Shown here piece by piece: positions 1 through 6,440 of a stretch of 39,516 bases of DNA. A program made the translations under genes and the position numbers. The notes beneath the pieces were generated by a model that was given only the letters and a program-made list of their open reading frames with translations, ran no database searches and was not told the DNA's origin. Every line of letters begins with the position of its first letter. Within the stretch, counting starts at the first letter, position 1. The stretch spans positions 1 to 39,516 of the IMG/VR virus record IMGVR_UViG_3300019487_000056. One strand, 5' to 3'. Source of the DNA: a virus.

Positions 1-309
1 GCCGGCGGCCAGCGCGCGGCCGAAGGTCTCGCGAGCGACGCGGACGACGAGAACCCCGCCACCAACCAGGGGCCGATCGTCGGCGACAAGATGCCGCCGG
101 CCGGGGAAGCCTCGGGCGGGGGCGTCGCGGCGAAGGTCTCCCAGCAGCTCTCCGGGAAGAGCCAGGAGAAGAAGGCCGAGCCCAAGGCCGAGGCCGGGCA
201 GGAGAAGGACGCCACGGAGAAGCTCGCCGAGGAGTACTACGCGGCCGGGCAGATCATGGCGCAGGGCTTCTACGCGGAGCTCGCCCGCCTGTCGTCGGAG
301 AGCAAGTAG
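1..309 (+). CDS. C-terminal part of a Lys/Glu/Ala-rich protein, cut by window edge
   Basis: The frame is open from base 1, so the gene begins outside the window; only the last 102 residues are seen. They are highly charged and rich in Ala, Lys and Glu (low-complexity stretch at about 160-220) and end in a helical segment containing EEYYAAGQIMAQGF. An almost identical motif (EEYFAAGRIFAQGF) ends the repeat in the protein at 929-1345, and a related one occurs twice in the protein at 328-897, so these are paralogues. I do not recognise a family. Position upstream of the capsid genes suggests an internal head or scaffold-type protein, but that is inference. A start at the ATG at 91 is possible but has no good ribosome binding site. 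Confidence 0.7.
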   Translation, partial: AGGQRAAEGLASDADDENPATNQGPIVGDKMPPAGEASGGGVAAKVSQQLSGKSQEKKAEPKAEAGQEKDATEKLAEEYYAAGQIMAQGFYAELARLSSESK

Positions 310-327
310 CTCACGTCCGGAGACACG

Positions 328-897
328 ATGAACGAGCTCGACGCGACCTTGGATTCCATGAGCCCGGAGGAACTCCGGGCCCTGGAGGGGGAGATCGACA
401 AGAAGGCGGCGGACACGACCGTCGCCTACTATCGCGCTCTCGGCGCCAAGGCCGCCCGCGAGCAGTTCGCCGAGTTCAAGAAGACGGGCAAGCTCACGCC
501 GGCGCTCTTCCTCGTGAAGGCCGCCGCCGACAACGCCCAGAAGGTCGCCGAGTTCTCCGCCGCCCTCGACAAGTGCTCCGCCGAGGAGCTCGCGGAGATC
601 GAGGCCGAGCTCGACAAGAGAATTCTCGACAAGGTCTCCGCCGAGATCGCTGCGCACTACTATCAGGCGGGCGCGAAGCTCGCCCAGACCATGTGGCCCG
701 CGATGAAGAAGGAGGCCGCGCGCGGTCCGGCGGCGGCGTCCTTCGGCAAGATGTTCCAGGCCGGAGTGGCAGGAAAGAAGGGCACGGGGTTCGGCCACGC
801 GATCGGCACGATGTTCGGCAAGCACCCGGGGTTGTCCTTGGCGGGGACCGCCGCGGCAATCCCGGTCGCAGAGCGCGTCCTTGGTCGTCGCGACTAA
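328..897 (+). CDS. Helical protein with internal duplication, pre-capsid cluster
   Basis: This encodes 189 residues of unknown function. It contains a tandem duplication: residues about 5-52 and 78-128 both run as a short acidic helix with S-x-EEL, a linker, and then a helix with YY-x-A-G or YY-x-A-L-G followed by Lys-rich sequence. The C-terminal third is Gly/Ala-rich and weakly hydrophobic (residues 140-185), resembling glycine-zipper tails. An upstream purine-rich GGAGA at about 318-322 supports the ATG. The gene lies 18 bp after its paralogue and 31 bp before the next one. Position upstream of the decoration and capsid genes suggests a head-interior or assembly role; no enzymatic motif is visible. 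Confidence 0.75.
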   Translation: MNELDATLDSMSPEELRALEGEIDKKAADTTVAYYRALGAKAAREQFAEFKKTGKLTPALFLVKAAADNAQKVAEFSAALDKCSAEELAEIEAELDKRILDKVSAEIAAHYYQAGAKLAQTMWPAMKKEAARGPAAASFGKMFQAGVAGKKGTGFGHAIGTMFGKHPGLSLAGTAAAIPVAERVLGRRD

Positions 898-928
898 TCG
901 AAAAACCAATACGCTTCGGAGGATCGAC

Positions 929-1345
929 ATGAGCTTGAGGGACGTGTACGAGAAGCACTTCGGCGAGAAGACCGCCGCGGCCGAGAAGACCGAGAAGAAG
1001 GCCGACGAGGCCGAGGTCAAGGCCGAGGAGCAGAAGGCCGAGACGGCCACCGCCGAAGCGCCGGCCAAGACCGAGATGTCGGACGAGGAGCTCGACAAGG
1101 CGCTTCAGGGGATGTCCGACGACGAGCTCGCGAACCTCGCCAAGGAGGTCGCGGTCGACGTCAAGGAGTCCCAGAAGAAGGAGCAGGCGGACGAGGAGAA
1201 GCTCGCGGAGGAGTACTTCGCCGCCGGCCGCATCTTCGCCCAGGGGTTCCTGGCGGAAGTCAACGGCGAGAAGACCGCCAACGGAAAGCAGACCGCGACG
1301 GAGAAGTTCGCGGCCCTCCTCAAGAAGGAACTCGAGGCGAAGTAG
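929..1345 (+). CDS. Lys/Glu/Ala-rich protein with the shared YF-AAG helical motif
   Basis: This encodes 138 residues. The ATG at 929 is preceded by GGAGG at 918-922, which decides the start over upstream in-frame codons. The N-terminus (MSLRDVYEKHFGEK) is followed by a low-complexity Lys/Glu/Ala linker (residues 12-50). The motif S-DEEL, M-S-DDEL, EEYFAAGRIFAQGF (residues 51-107) is shared with the two preceding proteins. The tail TATEKFAALLKKELEAK is a predicted amphipathic helix. The family is unknown. High charge and repeats are compatible with a scaffold or internal capsid protein, but this rests only on composition and position. Confidence 0.75.
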   Translation: MSLRDVYEKHFGEKTAAAEKTEKKADEAEVKAEEQKAETATAEAPAKTEMSDEELDKALQGMSDDELANLAKEVAVDVKESQKKEQADEEKLAEEYFAAGRIFAQGFLAEVNGEKTANGKQTATEKFAALLKKELEAK

Positions 1346-1363
1346 CGCCTTCACGGAGGCCAG

Positions 1364-2098
1364 GTGTCCCACTCGTTCGTCCGGAGAGCGCCCGACATCG
1401 CCGAGGAGATCCTCGCGAAGACGGCGTCTCTTCCGGAAAGCCTGAAGAACTTCACGAGGGCTCTCCTGACAAAGGAGGCCTCGGACGAGAAGGACCGCCT
1501 CGAGCTTCCGAAGCGCATGAGCCTCTCCGAGCTCTCGAAGCTCGCCCACACGAACAAGGTCGATCTCCCGAAGGTGCCCGACGTCCAGACCGACGATTAC
1601 TCCAAGGTCGCTTCCGAGCTCCTGGCGATCGCCAAGCGCGGCGAGGAGGCGGAGGCCCGTGAGATTTTCGAGACCGCCACGTCGATCGTCGCTTCCGGCC
1701 ACGAGAAGGTCGCGCGCGGCGGCAGCGCGACGCTGGGGGGCGGCCTGCGCCTCGCTCCGAAGCCGCACGGGTTTCTCTCCAGAATCATTCCTGGCGCCGG
1801 AGGATACAAGGCGCGGGCTGAACATGAGATGTTCCTGGCCAAGAAGCATGAAGCGCTCGGCAAGATTCCGGGAACTCCCGAGCATACTTCCATCGAAGGC
1901 GAAAGGGCGGTCGCCGCGAAGGCCCGGGCCGAAGCCGCCGAGGCCGCCCGCGGACCCGAGCGCAGGTCCGAGCTCGCCGAGAAGGCGATCGCCGTGGCTC
2001 CGATGGTCGCCGCCGGAGTCGGGACCCCTCTGGCTGCCGCCGCCCTCCTGAGAGGCGGGAACGGCAGGAAGAAAGAGGAGGTCAAGATCTACAAATGA
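1364..2098 (+). CDS. Unknown helical protein with hydrophobic C-terminus, pre-capsid cluster
   Basis: This encodes 244 residues from a GTG start with GGAGG at 1355-1359 a few bases upstream. The protein is mostly helical and charged, with a Gly-rich turn region (about 120-150) and an Ala-rich hydrophobic segment near the end (AIAVAPMVAAGVGTPLAAA, about residues 208-226) followed by a basic tail. The hydrophobic segment could insert in a membrane or pack in a helical bundle. The stop overlaps the next ATG (ATGA, 2095-2098), so the two are translationally coupled. I do not recognise the family. A structural or ejected virion protein is the most natural guess from context. Confidence 0.75.
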   Translation: MSHSFVRRAPDIAEEILAKTASLPESLKNFTRALLTKEASDEKDRLELPKRMSLSELSKLAHTNKVDLPKVPDVQTDDYSKVASELLAIAKRGEEAEAREIFETATSIVASGHEKVARGGSATLGGGLRLAPKPHGFLSRIIPGAGGYKARAEHEMFLAKKHEALGKIPGTPEHTSIEGERAVAAKARAEAAEAARGPERRSELAEKAIAVAPMVAAGVGTPLAAAALLRGGNGRKKEEVKIYK

Positions 2099-2703
2099 GC
2101 GACCTCCTCGACGTCGAAGTCCAGCTCTATCCGGAGCTCCTGCGCCGCCTGGCTGCTGGAGAGAGGCTCGCCTCCGCGGGAGACGAGCAGGAGAAGATCG
2201 CCGCCACGGCCCTTGTGGTCGAGGCGATCGAGCACGAGAAGAAAGCCCAGAACGAGAAGCCTGAAAAGCAGATCGAGAAGAAGGCGCTTCTTCCCGAGCT
2301 TCTCGCGATGGGCGCCGGACTCGCTCTCGCCGGTCCCGCGAAGAAGATGATCCAGACGATGCGCGGGGAGCCGGCGATTCCCGAACAGGCGCAGGAGCTC
2401 ATGAAGTCGTTCCGCCGGATCCTCGAGGAGCGCGCGGCGGCGGAGTCCGCGCGGCGAAAGCTCCTCCTCACCGGTATCGGTGGTGCGGCGGCGGGCGCGC
2501 TGGCGGTGAAGGCGCTCGAGAAGAAGGAAGACTCCAAGGCCGCCGAGGAGAAGCCTTCAGAAAAGAAAGCCGACGGGGGCGATGTTACTGGCAGTAACGA
2601 CGTAACTGTCAGTAACACCGCGTCCGACGGCGCCAAGAAGCCGGACGAAGGATCGCCCGGCGCGAAGGCGCTGCTCGATCGCGTGCTGAAGCATCTGCAG
2701 TAG
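2095..2703 (+). CDS. Unknown charged protein with central hydrophobic segments, pre-capsid cluster
   Basis: This encodes 202 residues, coupled to the preceding gene by an ATGA overlap. An N-terminal helical domain is followed by a Lys/Glu linker, a hydrophobic Ala/Gly/Leu stretch (LLPELLAMGAGLALAGPAKK, about 64-83), a basic helix, a second hydrophobic Gly/Ala segment (LLLTGIGGAAAGALAVKA, about 123-140), and a disordered acidic/Lys-rich tail. The tail contains a short peptide repeat (DVTGSNDVTVSN) encoded by two near-palindromic DNA repeats described separately. The layout of charged linkers and short hydrophobic segments resembles neighbours at 1364-2098 and 5883-6437. The function is unknown. 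Confidence 0.75.
   Translation: MSDLLDVEVQLYPELLRRLAAGERLASAGDEQEKIAATALVVEAIEHEKKAQNEKPEKQIEKKALLPELLAMGAGLALAGPAKKMIQTMRGEPAIPEQAQELMKSFRRILEERAAAESARRKLLLTGIGGAAAGALAVKALEKKEDSKAAEEKPSEKKADGGDVTGSNDVTVSNTASDGAKKPDEGSPGAKALLDRVLKHLQ
2584..2616. repeat. Two tandem 15-bp near-palindromes inside a gene
   Basis: GTTACTGGCAGTAAC (2584-2598) is a perfect dyad with 7-bp arms and a single central base. GTAACTGTCAGTAAC (2602-2616) is the same dyad with one arm mismatch. Their centres are 18 bp apart. The codons used (ACT, AGT, GTT, GTA) are uncommon in the surrounding GC-rich coding sequence. This looks like a paired protein-binding site, although a plain peptide repeat in a disordered tail is also possible. 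Confidence 0.5.
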
Positions 2704-2728
2704 ACGGAGGAAGTCGAGGTGAAGCGGC

Positions 2729-3496
2729 GTGGCGAAGATCACGGTGAGTCCGAAGGAGCTCGAAGCCTCGTCGCTTGAAGCCGCCAGAAAGAAGGGAACA
2801 GGCAGTTTTTTCCTTGATATACTCGGTGCGCCGCTACTGAAGCGGCCCGCTCTTTCAGAAGCAGTCGCCAAGTACAGGAAGGGTCTCACGGAGGCCGATG
2901 TCGCCGCGGGTCACGCGGCGTCGAAGGTCACCGGGCTGGGACGGGTCTTCGAGGAGGAGGTCCGGACGCCGGTCAAGACCGTCGGAGAACTTGAGGTCGC
3001 GCACGTCAGGAAGGTGCCGAGGCTCACGGCTCCGCTGGTCAAGGCCCAGAAGTTCCTGGTGCCCATCTTCGCCTACGAGGGTCTGAGGCGGATGATGGGG
3101 GGTGGCGGCGGTGAAGAAAAAGCTCAAGAGGGAAAGATGGCGATGACACGGGACGAACAGGCGGCGCTTCTCAAGGCCGCTGCCGTCATCGAGAAGCTCG
3201 GCAAGGAGCGCGAGCAGCTCATCTCCATGCTCGCCGTCGCCCTCCACGAGAAGCAGGCACGGAAGCTCGCCGGCGAGATGGCCCAGCAGGGGCTCATCCC
3301 GCAGGAGGAGATGGACAAGAAGGCCGAGGAACTCGCGAAGGAAGACGATCTCGGGATCGTCAAGAAGGCCGTCGACCTCACCCAGAACGGGTTCAACCTC
3401 GGCAAGGTCGAGAAGAAGGCTTCGGTCGAAGGCGCCGAAGAAGGCGAGCTCGATCCGATGACGGAGTACCTGGTCGACTACATCCACGGGAGATAA
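2729..3496 (+). CDS. Two-part helical protein upstream of capsid genes, possible scaffold
   Basis: This encodes 255 residues from a GTG start; a GAGG lies 10 bp upstream at 2715-2718 and a GGAGG further up. The N-terminal half (1-125) is helical with a basic/hydrophobic mix and ends in a Gly-rich linker (RRMMGGGGGEEK). The C-terminal half (about 137-255) is a charged, coiled-coil-like region ending in DPMTEYLVDYIHGR. An internal ATG at 3137 with AGAGG just upstream could start a separate C-terminal product. Long charged helices immediately before decoration and capsid genes are typical of scaffold or prohead core proteins, but no sequence family is recognised, so the role is inferred. Confidence 0.7.
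   Translation: MAKITVSPKELEASSLEAARKKGTGSFFLDILGAPLLKRPALSEAVAKYRKGLTEADVAAGHAASKVTGLGRVFEEEVRTPVKTVGELEVAHVRKVPRLTAPLVKAQKFLVPIFAYEGLRRMMGGGGGEEKAQEGKMAMTRDEQAALLKAAAVIEKLGKEREQLISMLAVALHEKQARKLAGEMAQQGLIPQEEMDKKAEELAKEDDLGIVKKAVDLTQNGFNLGKVEKKASVEGAEEGELDPMTEYLVDYIHGR
2815..2823 (+). promoter_or_regulatory. Extended -10-like motif inside a gene
   Basis: TGATATACT sits in an AT-rich patch after a run of six T residues, within the 5' part of the gene at 2729-3496. It matches the TGNTATACT form seen upstream of 5181 and 9611. No -35 element is evident. It could drive the decoration and capsid genes, but it may be chance. Confidence 0.22.
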
Positions 3497-3508
3497 CAGG
3501 AGGACGCG

Positions 3509-4084
3509 ATGCCCATCACGAACACGGAATCCACGCTCGCCGCGGCGCTCGGAGTGAGCGGAACGCTTTCGGCGCGGCGCGGGCTCTTCCCGGTCACGCC
3601 GCTGACGATGATCTGGCGGCGGAACCTCGAGCCGGCCGACGCGCTCCTGTCCGCGATCACGACGCAGGCGGGCATCGCGCTCGCCGAGCGGACGATCGCG
3701 GTGAACGAAGGGCAGTGGCTGACGCTCGATTCGTCGGGCAAGGCCGTCGTCGCCCCGGCCGCGGCGCTCACGCCGCTCGGGCCCGCCTTCTCTGGGGGCG
3801 ATCGCCTCGATCCGAAGGGCGGAGTGACCGTCCTCCACGGGGCGTGGGTGGCCGACACGTCGTACTTCAACGACGCGGGCTCCTACGCGGTGGGCACGCT
3901 CCTGCAGATCTCCGGGTCGGTGACCGTGCAGGGCGTGGCGGCGCAGACCGGCGCGCTCACGCCGATCACGATCGCGGCGGCCACGGACATCTTCAAGGTG
4001 GTCGCGGTGGTCGAGCGGCCCCCGTTCGGAGTGGCCCCCGAGACCCCGACCGGCGTCATGCGGATCCGCCGCCTGGTCCTGTAG
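3509..4084 (+). CDS. Probable capsid decoration or head-stabilising protein
   Basis: This encodes 191 residues, with a strong GGAGG at 3501-3505 before the ATG. The protein is beta-rich with Gly, Val and Thr, low in Lys and unlike the charged proteins before it. The C-terminal half has the pattern seen in many head decoration proteins (a G-VTVLHGAW-A-TSYFN-AGSYAVGTLL series followed by short strands). It lies directly upstream of the major capsid candidate, the usual place for a decoration or cement protein. The assignment rests on composition and synteny; I see no diagnostic motif. It could instead be another small beta-sandwich virion protein. Confidence 0.55.
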   Translation: MPITNTESTLAAALGVSGTLSARRGLFPVTPLTMIWRRNLEPADALLSAITTQAGIALAERTIAVNEGQWLTLDSSGKAVVAPAAALTPLGPAFSGGDRLDPKGGVTVLHGAWVADTSYFNDAGSYAVGTLLQISGSVTVQGVAAQTGALTPITIAAATDIFKVVAVVERPPFGVAPETPTGVMRIRRLVL

Positions 4085-4159
4085 AGGACGGACGGCTTCG
4101 GCGTCACCTGTTTCCGGTGGAACTGACGGGACATCAATAGGAAGCTGCAGGAGATCACG

Positions 4160-5095
4160 ATGGAGAAGATCAGCGCGGAGGCCCTGAACGCCGCCTTTCT
4201 GGAGCGGCTCGGCTCGCCCGAAGGGCGCACGGAGCTCCAGGAGAAAGGCGTCCTCTACATCAAGAAGATCCTCCGCGAGGAGAGCTTCCTCCGGAAGATT
4301 CTGCCGCCGCAGGTCGTCACCAAGATGGACCTGCAGCGCTCGGCGACGACCGACACCTTCGAGAAGATCGTCGACATCGAGCCGGACAGCTTCGCTCTGG
4401 ACCTCAACTTCCTGAGCGAGCCGCCCAGCGAGTACGTCGAGGGCAAGCGGTACCGGATCTCCTTCCAGGAGATCACCAGCCCGATGTTCGAGAAGAACGA
4501 GCTCGAGCTGGCCGCGTACGAGATGCCCCTGATCAAGGTGATCGAGCAGAACACGATCAAGGACATCCACGAGCGCGAGGATCGGGCGTGGCTGCGGAAC
4601 AACCGCGCCGTGATGCAGCTCACGGCGAAGTCCGTGGACGACGCGTCCCAGACGTTCCTCACGCGCGACCTCCTGTCGGAGGGCGCAAAGCTGATCTCCA
4701 ACGAGCGCCGGCGCGCCACCAAGATCCTGATGTCCTCTCCGACCTGGGACGACATCACCAAGTGGGTCGCCACGGACGTCGGCGACACCCTGGCCTCGAA
4801 GATCACGGTCGACGGGTACGACCTCAACCAGCTCATCGGCCGCGGCCTGATCGTGACGACCAAGACCTCGATCCTGCCGTTCGGCGAGGTCTGGTTCTAC
4901 ACGGACCAGGCGTACCTCGGGAACTTCTTCCTCTTCGGCTCGACGCAGTTCTACATCGACAAGATCGCCGAGCTGATCCGCTGGAAGGCATGGGAGGTCA
5001 TCGGCGTCGGCATCGGCAACGTCTTCAGCCTGTCGCGCGTCAGCTACGGCTCGCGCGCCCAGTTCATCATCGACAACCCGACCTCGCTCGACTAA
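4160..5095 (+). CDS. Major capsid protein candidate (HK97-like fold expected)
   Basis: This encodes 311 residues, starting at an ATG preceded by AGGAG. The helical N-terminal arm (about 1-60) is followed by mixed alpha/beta sequence, with a long helix around residues 128-160, a compact domain in the middle, and a C-terminal part ending in short strands (WEVIGVGIGNVFSLSRVSYG). Size, position after a decoration-like protein and before neck genes, and a dedicated strong terminator immediately downstream all fit the most highly expressed structural gene. No separate protease or propeptide is visible. The fold assignment is inference from family context; structure prediction would settle it. Confidence 0.68.
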   Translation: MEKISAEALNAAFLERLGSPEGRTELQEKGVLYIKKILREESFLRKILPPQVVTKMDLQRSATTDTFEKIVDIEPDSFALDLNFLSEPPSEYVEGKRYRISFQEITSPMFEKNELELAAYEMPLIKVIEQNTIKDIHEREDRAWLRNNRAVMQLTAKSVDDASQTFLTRDLLSEGAKLISNERRRATKILMSSPTWDDITKWVATDVGDTLASKITVDGYDLNQLIGRGLIVTTKTSILPFGEVWFYTDQAYLGNFFLFGSTQFYIDKIAELIRWKAWEVIGVGIGNVFSLSRVSYGSRAQFIIDNPTSLD

Positions 5096-5096
5096 G

Positions 5097-5135
5097 CCTG
5101 GCCGGGTTCGCTACCAGCGAACAAGAAGGGCCAGG
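5097..5135 (+). promoter_or_regulatory. Attenuator-like alternative stem upstream of the terminator
   Basis: CCTGGCC at 5097-5103, just after the capsid stop codon, is perfectly complementary to GGCCAGG at 5129-5135, which is also part of the 5' arm of the terminator. The stem encloses a perfect 7-bp hairpin (GTTCGCT-ACC-AGCGAAC, 5106-5122). The two folds, terminator and upstream stem, exclude each other, as in attenuators. Regulation is inferred; the sequence complementarity is seen directly. Confidence 0.45.
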
Positions 5136-5163
5136 AGTGCTATACTGCACTCCTGGTCCTTTT
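5126..5163 (+). terminator. Intrinsic terminator after the capsid gene
   Basis: CCAGGAGTGC (5131-5140) and GCACTCCTGG (5147-5156) form a perfect 10-bp stem with a 6-base loop TATACT. The stem extends by about five further pairs (AAGGG with TCCTT, including one G-U) into a T-rich tail (TTTTCATTT from 5160). It follows the major capsid gene and would limit read-through into the neck genes. Confidence 0.85.
5138..5146 (+). promoter_or_regulatory. Extended -10-like motif within the terminator loop
   Basis: TGCTATACT is an extended -10-type sequence, and the 11-mer GTGCTATACTG (5137-5147) recurs exactly at 9552-9562 upstream of the tail sheath gene. If active, a transcript would begin near 5153 and carry the gene at 5181. 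It lies inside the terminator hairpin, so loop sequence alone is an alternative explanation. Confidence 0.35.
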
Positions 5164-5180
5164 CATTTCTGGAGAATGAC

Positions 5181-5357
5181 ATGGCAGACAGTCAGGCAAA
5201 GCAGGACAAGGTGGTGAAGCTCACGAACACCACGAAGACCGTCATCGTCAGCGGGCATGTCAGGATCGCGCCCGGCGCGACCCTCGAGATCGCCGAGTCG
5301 AAGATCAGCGAGGGCCTCAAGCGCCTCATCGGAACGGGGCTCAAGAAGTCGGAGTAG
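5181..5357 (+). CDS. Small 58-residue protein at the start of the neck block
   Basis: This short gene has GGAGA at 5171-5175 placed correctly before the ATG. The product starts with a charged N-terminus (MADSQAKQDKVVKLTN) followed by short beta strands (TKTVIVSGHVRIAPGATLEI) and a C-terminal Lys-rich helix. Only 3 bp separate it from the following neck gene. Its place directly behind the capsid terminator and ahead of head-tail joining genes suggests a small virion or neck protein. I do not recognise the family. Codon usage matches neighbouring genes, supporting that it is real. Confidence 0.7.
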   Translation: MADSQAKQDKVVKLTNTTKTVIVSGHVRIAPGATLEIAESKISEGLKRLIGTGLKKSE

Positions 5358-5360
5358 CGC

Positions 5361-5873
5361 GTGGTCATCGCGGCGACCAAGACGGAGTTCCTGGGGAAGG
5401 TCCGGAGTTATATCCGGGACACTCCCGCGCTCAACGCGCTCCTCGACGGCAAGGAGACGAGCGACGCTGAGATGGAGCTCTGCTTGGAGCTCGCGCTCGA
5501 CGACTTCAACACGTCGCCTCCCCTCATCGGCAACTTTCCGATCGAGAGCCATCCGTCGCAGTCGCTCATGATGATCGCAACGGTCTACTGGATCCTTCAG
5601 AGCGCGGGGATCCTCCAGAGCCGGAACCAGCTCGAATACTCGTCCGGCGGGATCACGGTCAGGACGTCGGACAAGACCCCGCTCTACCAGAGCTGGATCG
5701 CGATCTTCATGCAGTCCTACGAGGCCAAGAAGGCCAACCTCAAGAAGTCCATCAACGCCGAGCAGGCGTACGGCGGAATCTCGTCGGAGTACAGCCAGAT
5801 CAACTTCGGCGGGAACCTCGTCTTCTTTGGCCTGGACTCCGTGAATCTGGTCCGAAACGGGATCTTCATCTAA
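5361..5873 (+). CDS. Probable head-tail connector / head completion protein
   Basis: This encodes 170 residues from a GTG start 3 bp after the previous stop. The N-terminal region has helices typical of small head-tail connectors (TKTEFLGKVRSYIRDTP, then a helix rich in acidic residues ending LALDDFNTSPP), a hydrophobic helix (SLMMIATVYWILQSAGIL), and a C-terminal tyrosine- and aromatic-containing tail. The size fits adaptor or head-completion proteins that sit between portal and neck, and its position just after the capsid gene agrees. There is no specific motif, so the exact ring it forms is unknown. Confidence 0.5.
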   Translation: MVIAATKTEFLGKVRSYIRDTPALNALLDGKETSDAEMELCLELALDDFNTSPPLIGNFPIESHPSQSLMMIATVYWILQSAGILQSRNQLEYSSGGITVRTSDKTPLYQSWIAIFMQSYEAKKANLKKSINAEQAYGGISSEYSQINFGGNLVFFGLDSVNLVRNGIFI

Positions 5874-5882
5874 GGGGGTCGA

Positions 5883-6437
5883 ATGGAAAAGGCGGCGCTA
5901 AGCGCAAGGACCTTGCAGGCGGCGGCCGGCATGAAGCCGACTATGCCGAGGCTGCTCGGCCCCATGAATGTTCCCCCGGGAACGGTCACTCACAAGGAGC
6001 TCAGGGCGGCTATCAAATCCAGAAGGGAGAAGAAAGCGATGGATCCGATCACTTCCGCTCTTTTCAGCGGCTTCAGCGACGAGCTCGTCAAGTGCGCCAA
6101 TCCGGACTTCGCCCCTGGCGTGATGGAGAAGGGGCTGGCCATGCTCCGGAAAAAGGCGCCGCACATGGCGAAGTTCCGCGAGACCGGGAAGGCCGCGGCC
6201 GGCCCTGCGGAAGCCGTCGCGAAGGCGGCGCCCGCCGCCGAGGGCCTCGCGCAGAAACTCGTCGGCGCGATCCGGAGGCGCCCCGTGATGGCCGCAGCGA
6301 CCGCCGCCGCCGCGGGCGCAGGCGCCGCGACAGGAGTCGCCGAGGTGAAGAAGCGGAAGGAAGAGCAGGAACGCCGCCGCGCAGAGATCCGCCAGCTCCT
6401 CATGTCGCGCCTCGCGGCGGCGGGATACGCGGGATAG
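5883..6437 (+). CDS. Unknown Ala-rich protein with one hydrophobic segment, neck block
   Basis: This encodes 184 residues; a GGGGG run sits just before the ATG. The N-terminal half is basic and Pro-containing. The centre contains FSDELVKCANPDFAPGVMEKG and an Ala/Lys-rich helix, followed by a hydrophobic Ala/Gly segment (AAATAAAAGAGAATGVAEV, about 140-158) and a charged C-terminal helix. The arrangement of charged linker, short Ala/Gly hydrophobic stretch and charged tail is like that of proteins at 1364-2098 and 2095-2703, which suggests a shared type of virion protein. Function unknown. Confidence 0.68.
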   Translation: MEKAALSARTLQAAAGMKPTMPRLLGPMNVPPGTVTHKELRAAIKSRREKKAMDPITSALFSGFSDELVKCANPDFAPGVMEKGLAMLRKKAPHMAKFRETGKAAAGPAEAVAKAAPAAEGLAQKLVGAIRRRPVMAAATAAAAGAGAATGVAEVKKRKEEQERRRAEIRQLLMSRLAAAGYAG

Positions 6438-6440
6438 CGC

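Noticed and set aside
4101-4128. Weak inverted repeat (CGTCACC with GGTG and TGACG) upstream of the capsid gene
   Set aside because: The pairing is interrupted and has no T-run; too weak to call a terminator or regulatory fold.
2855-4570. Long reverse-strand open frame across scaffold, decoration and capsid genes
   Set aside because: Leu/Arg/Asp-rich shadow without recognisable domains; the + frames have ribosome binding sites and fit the gene order.
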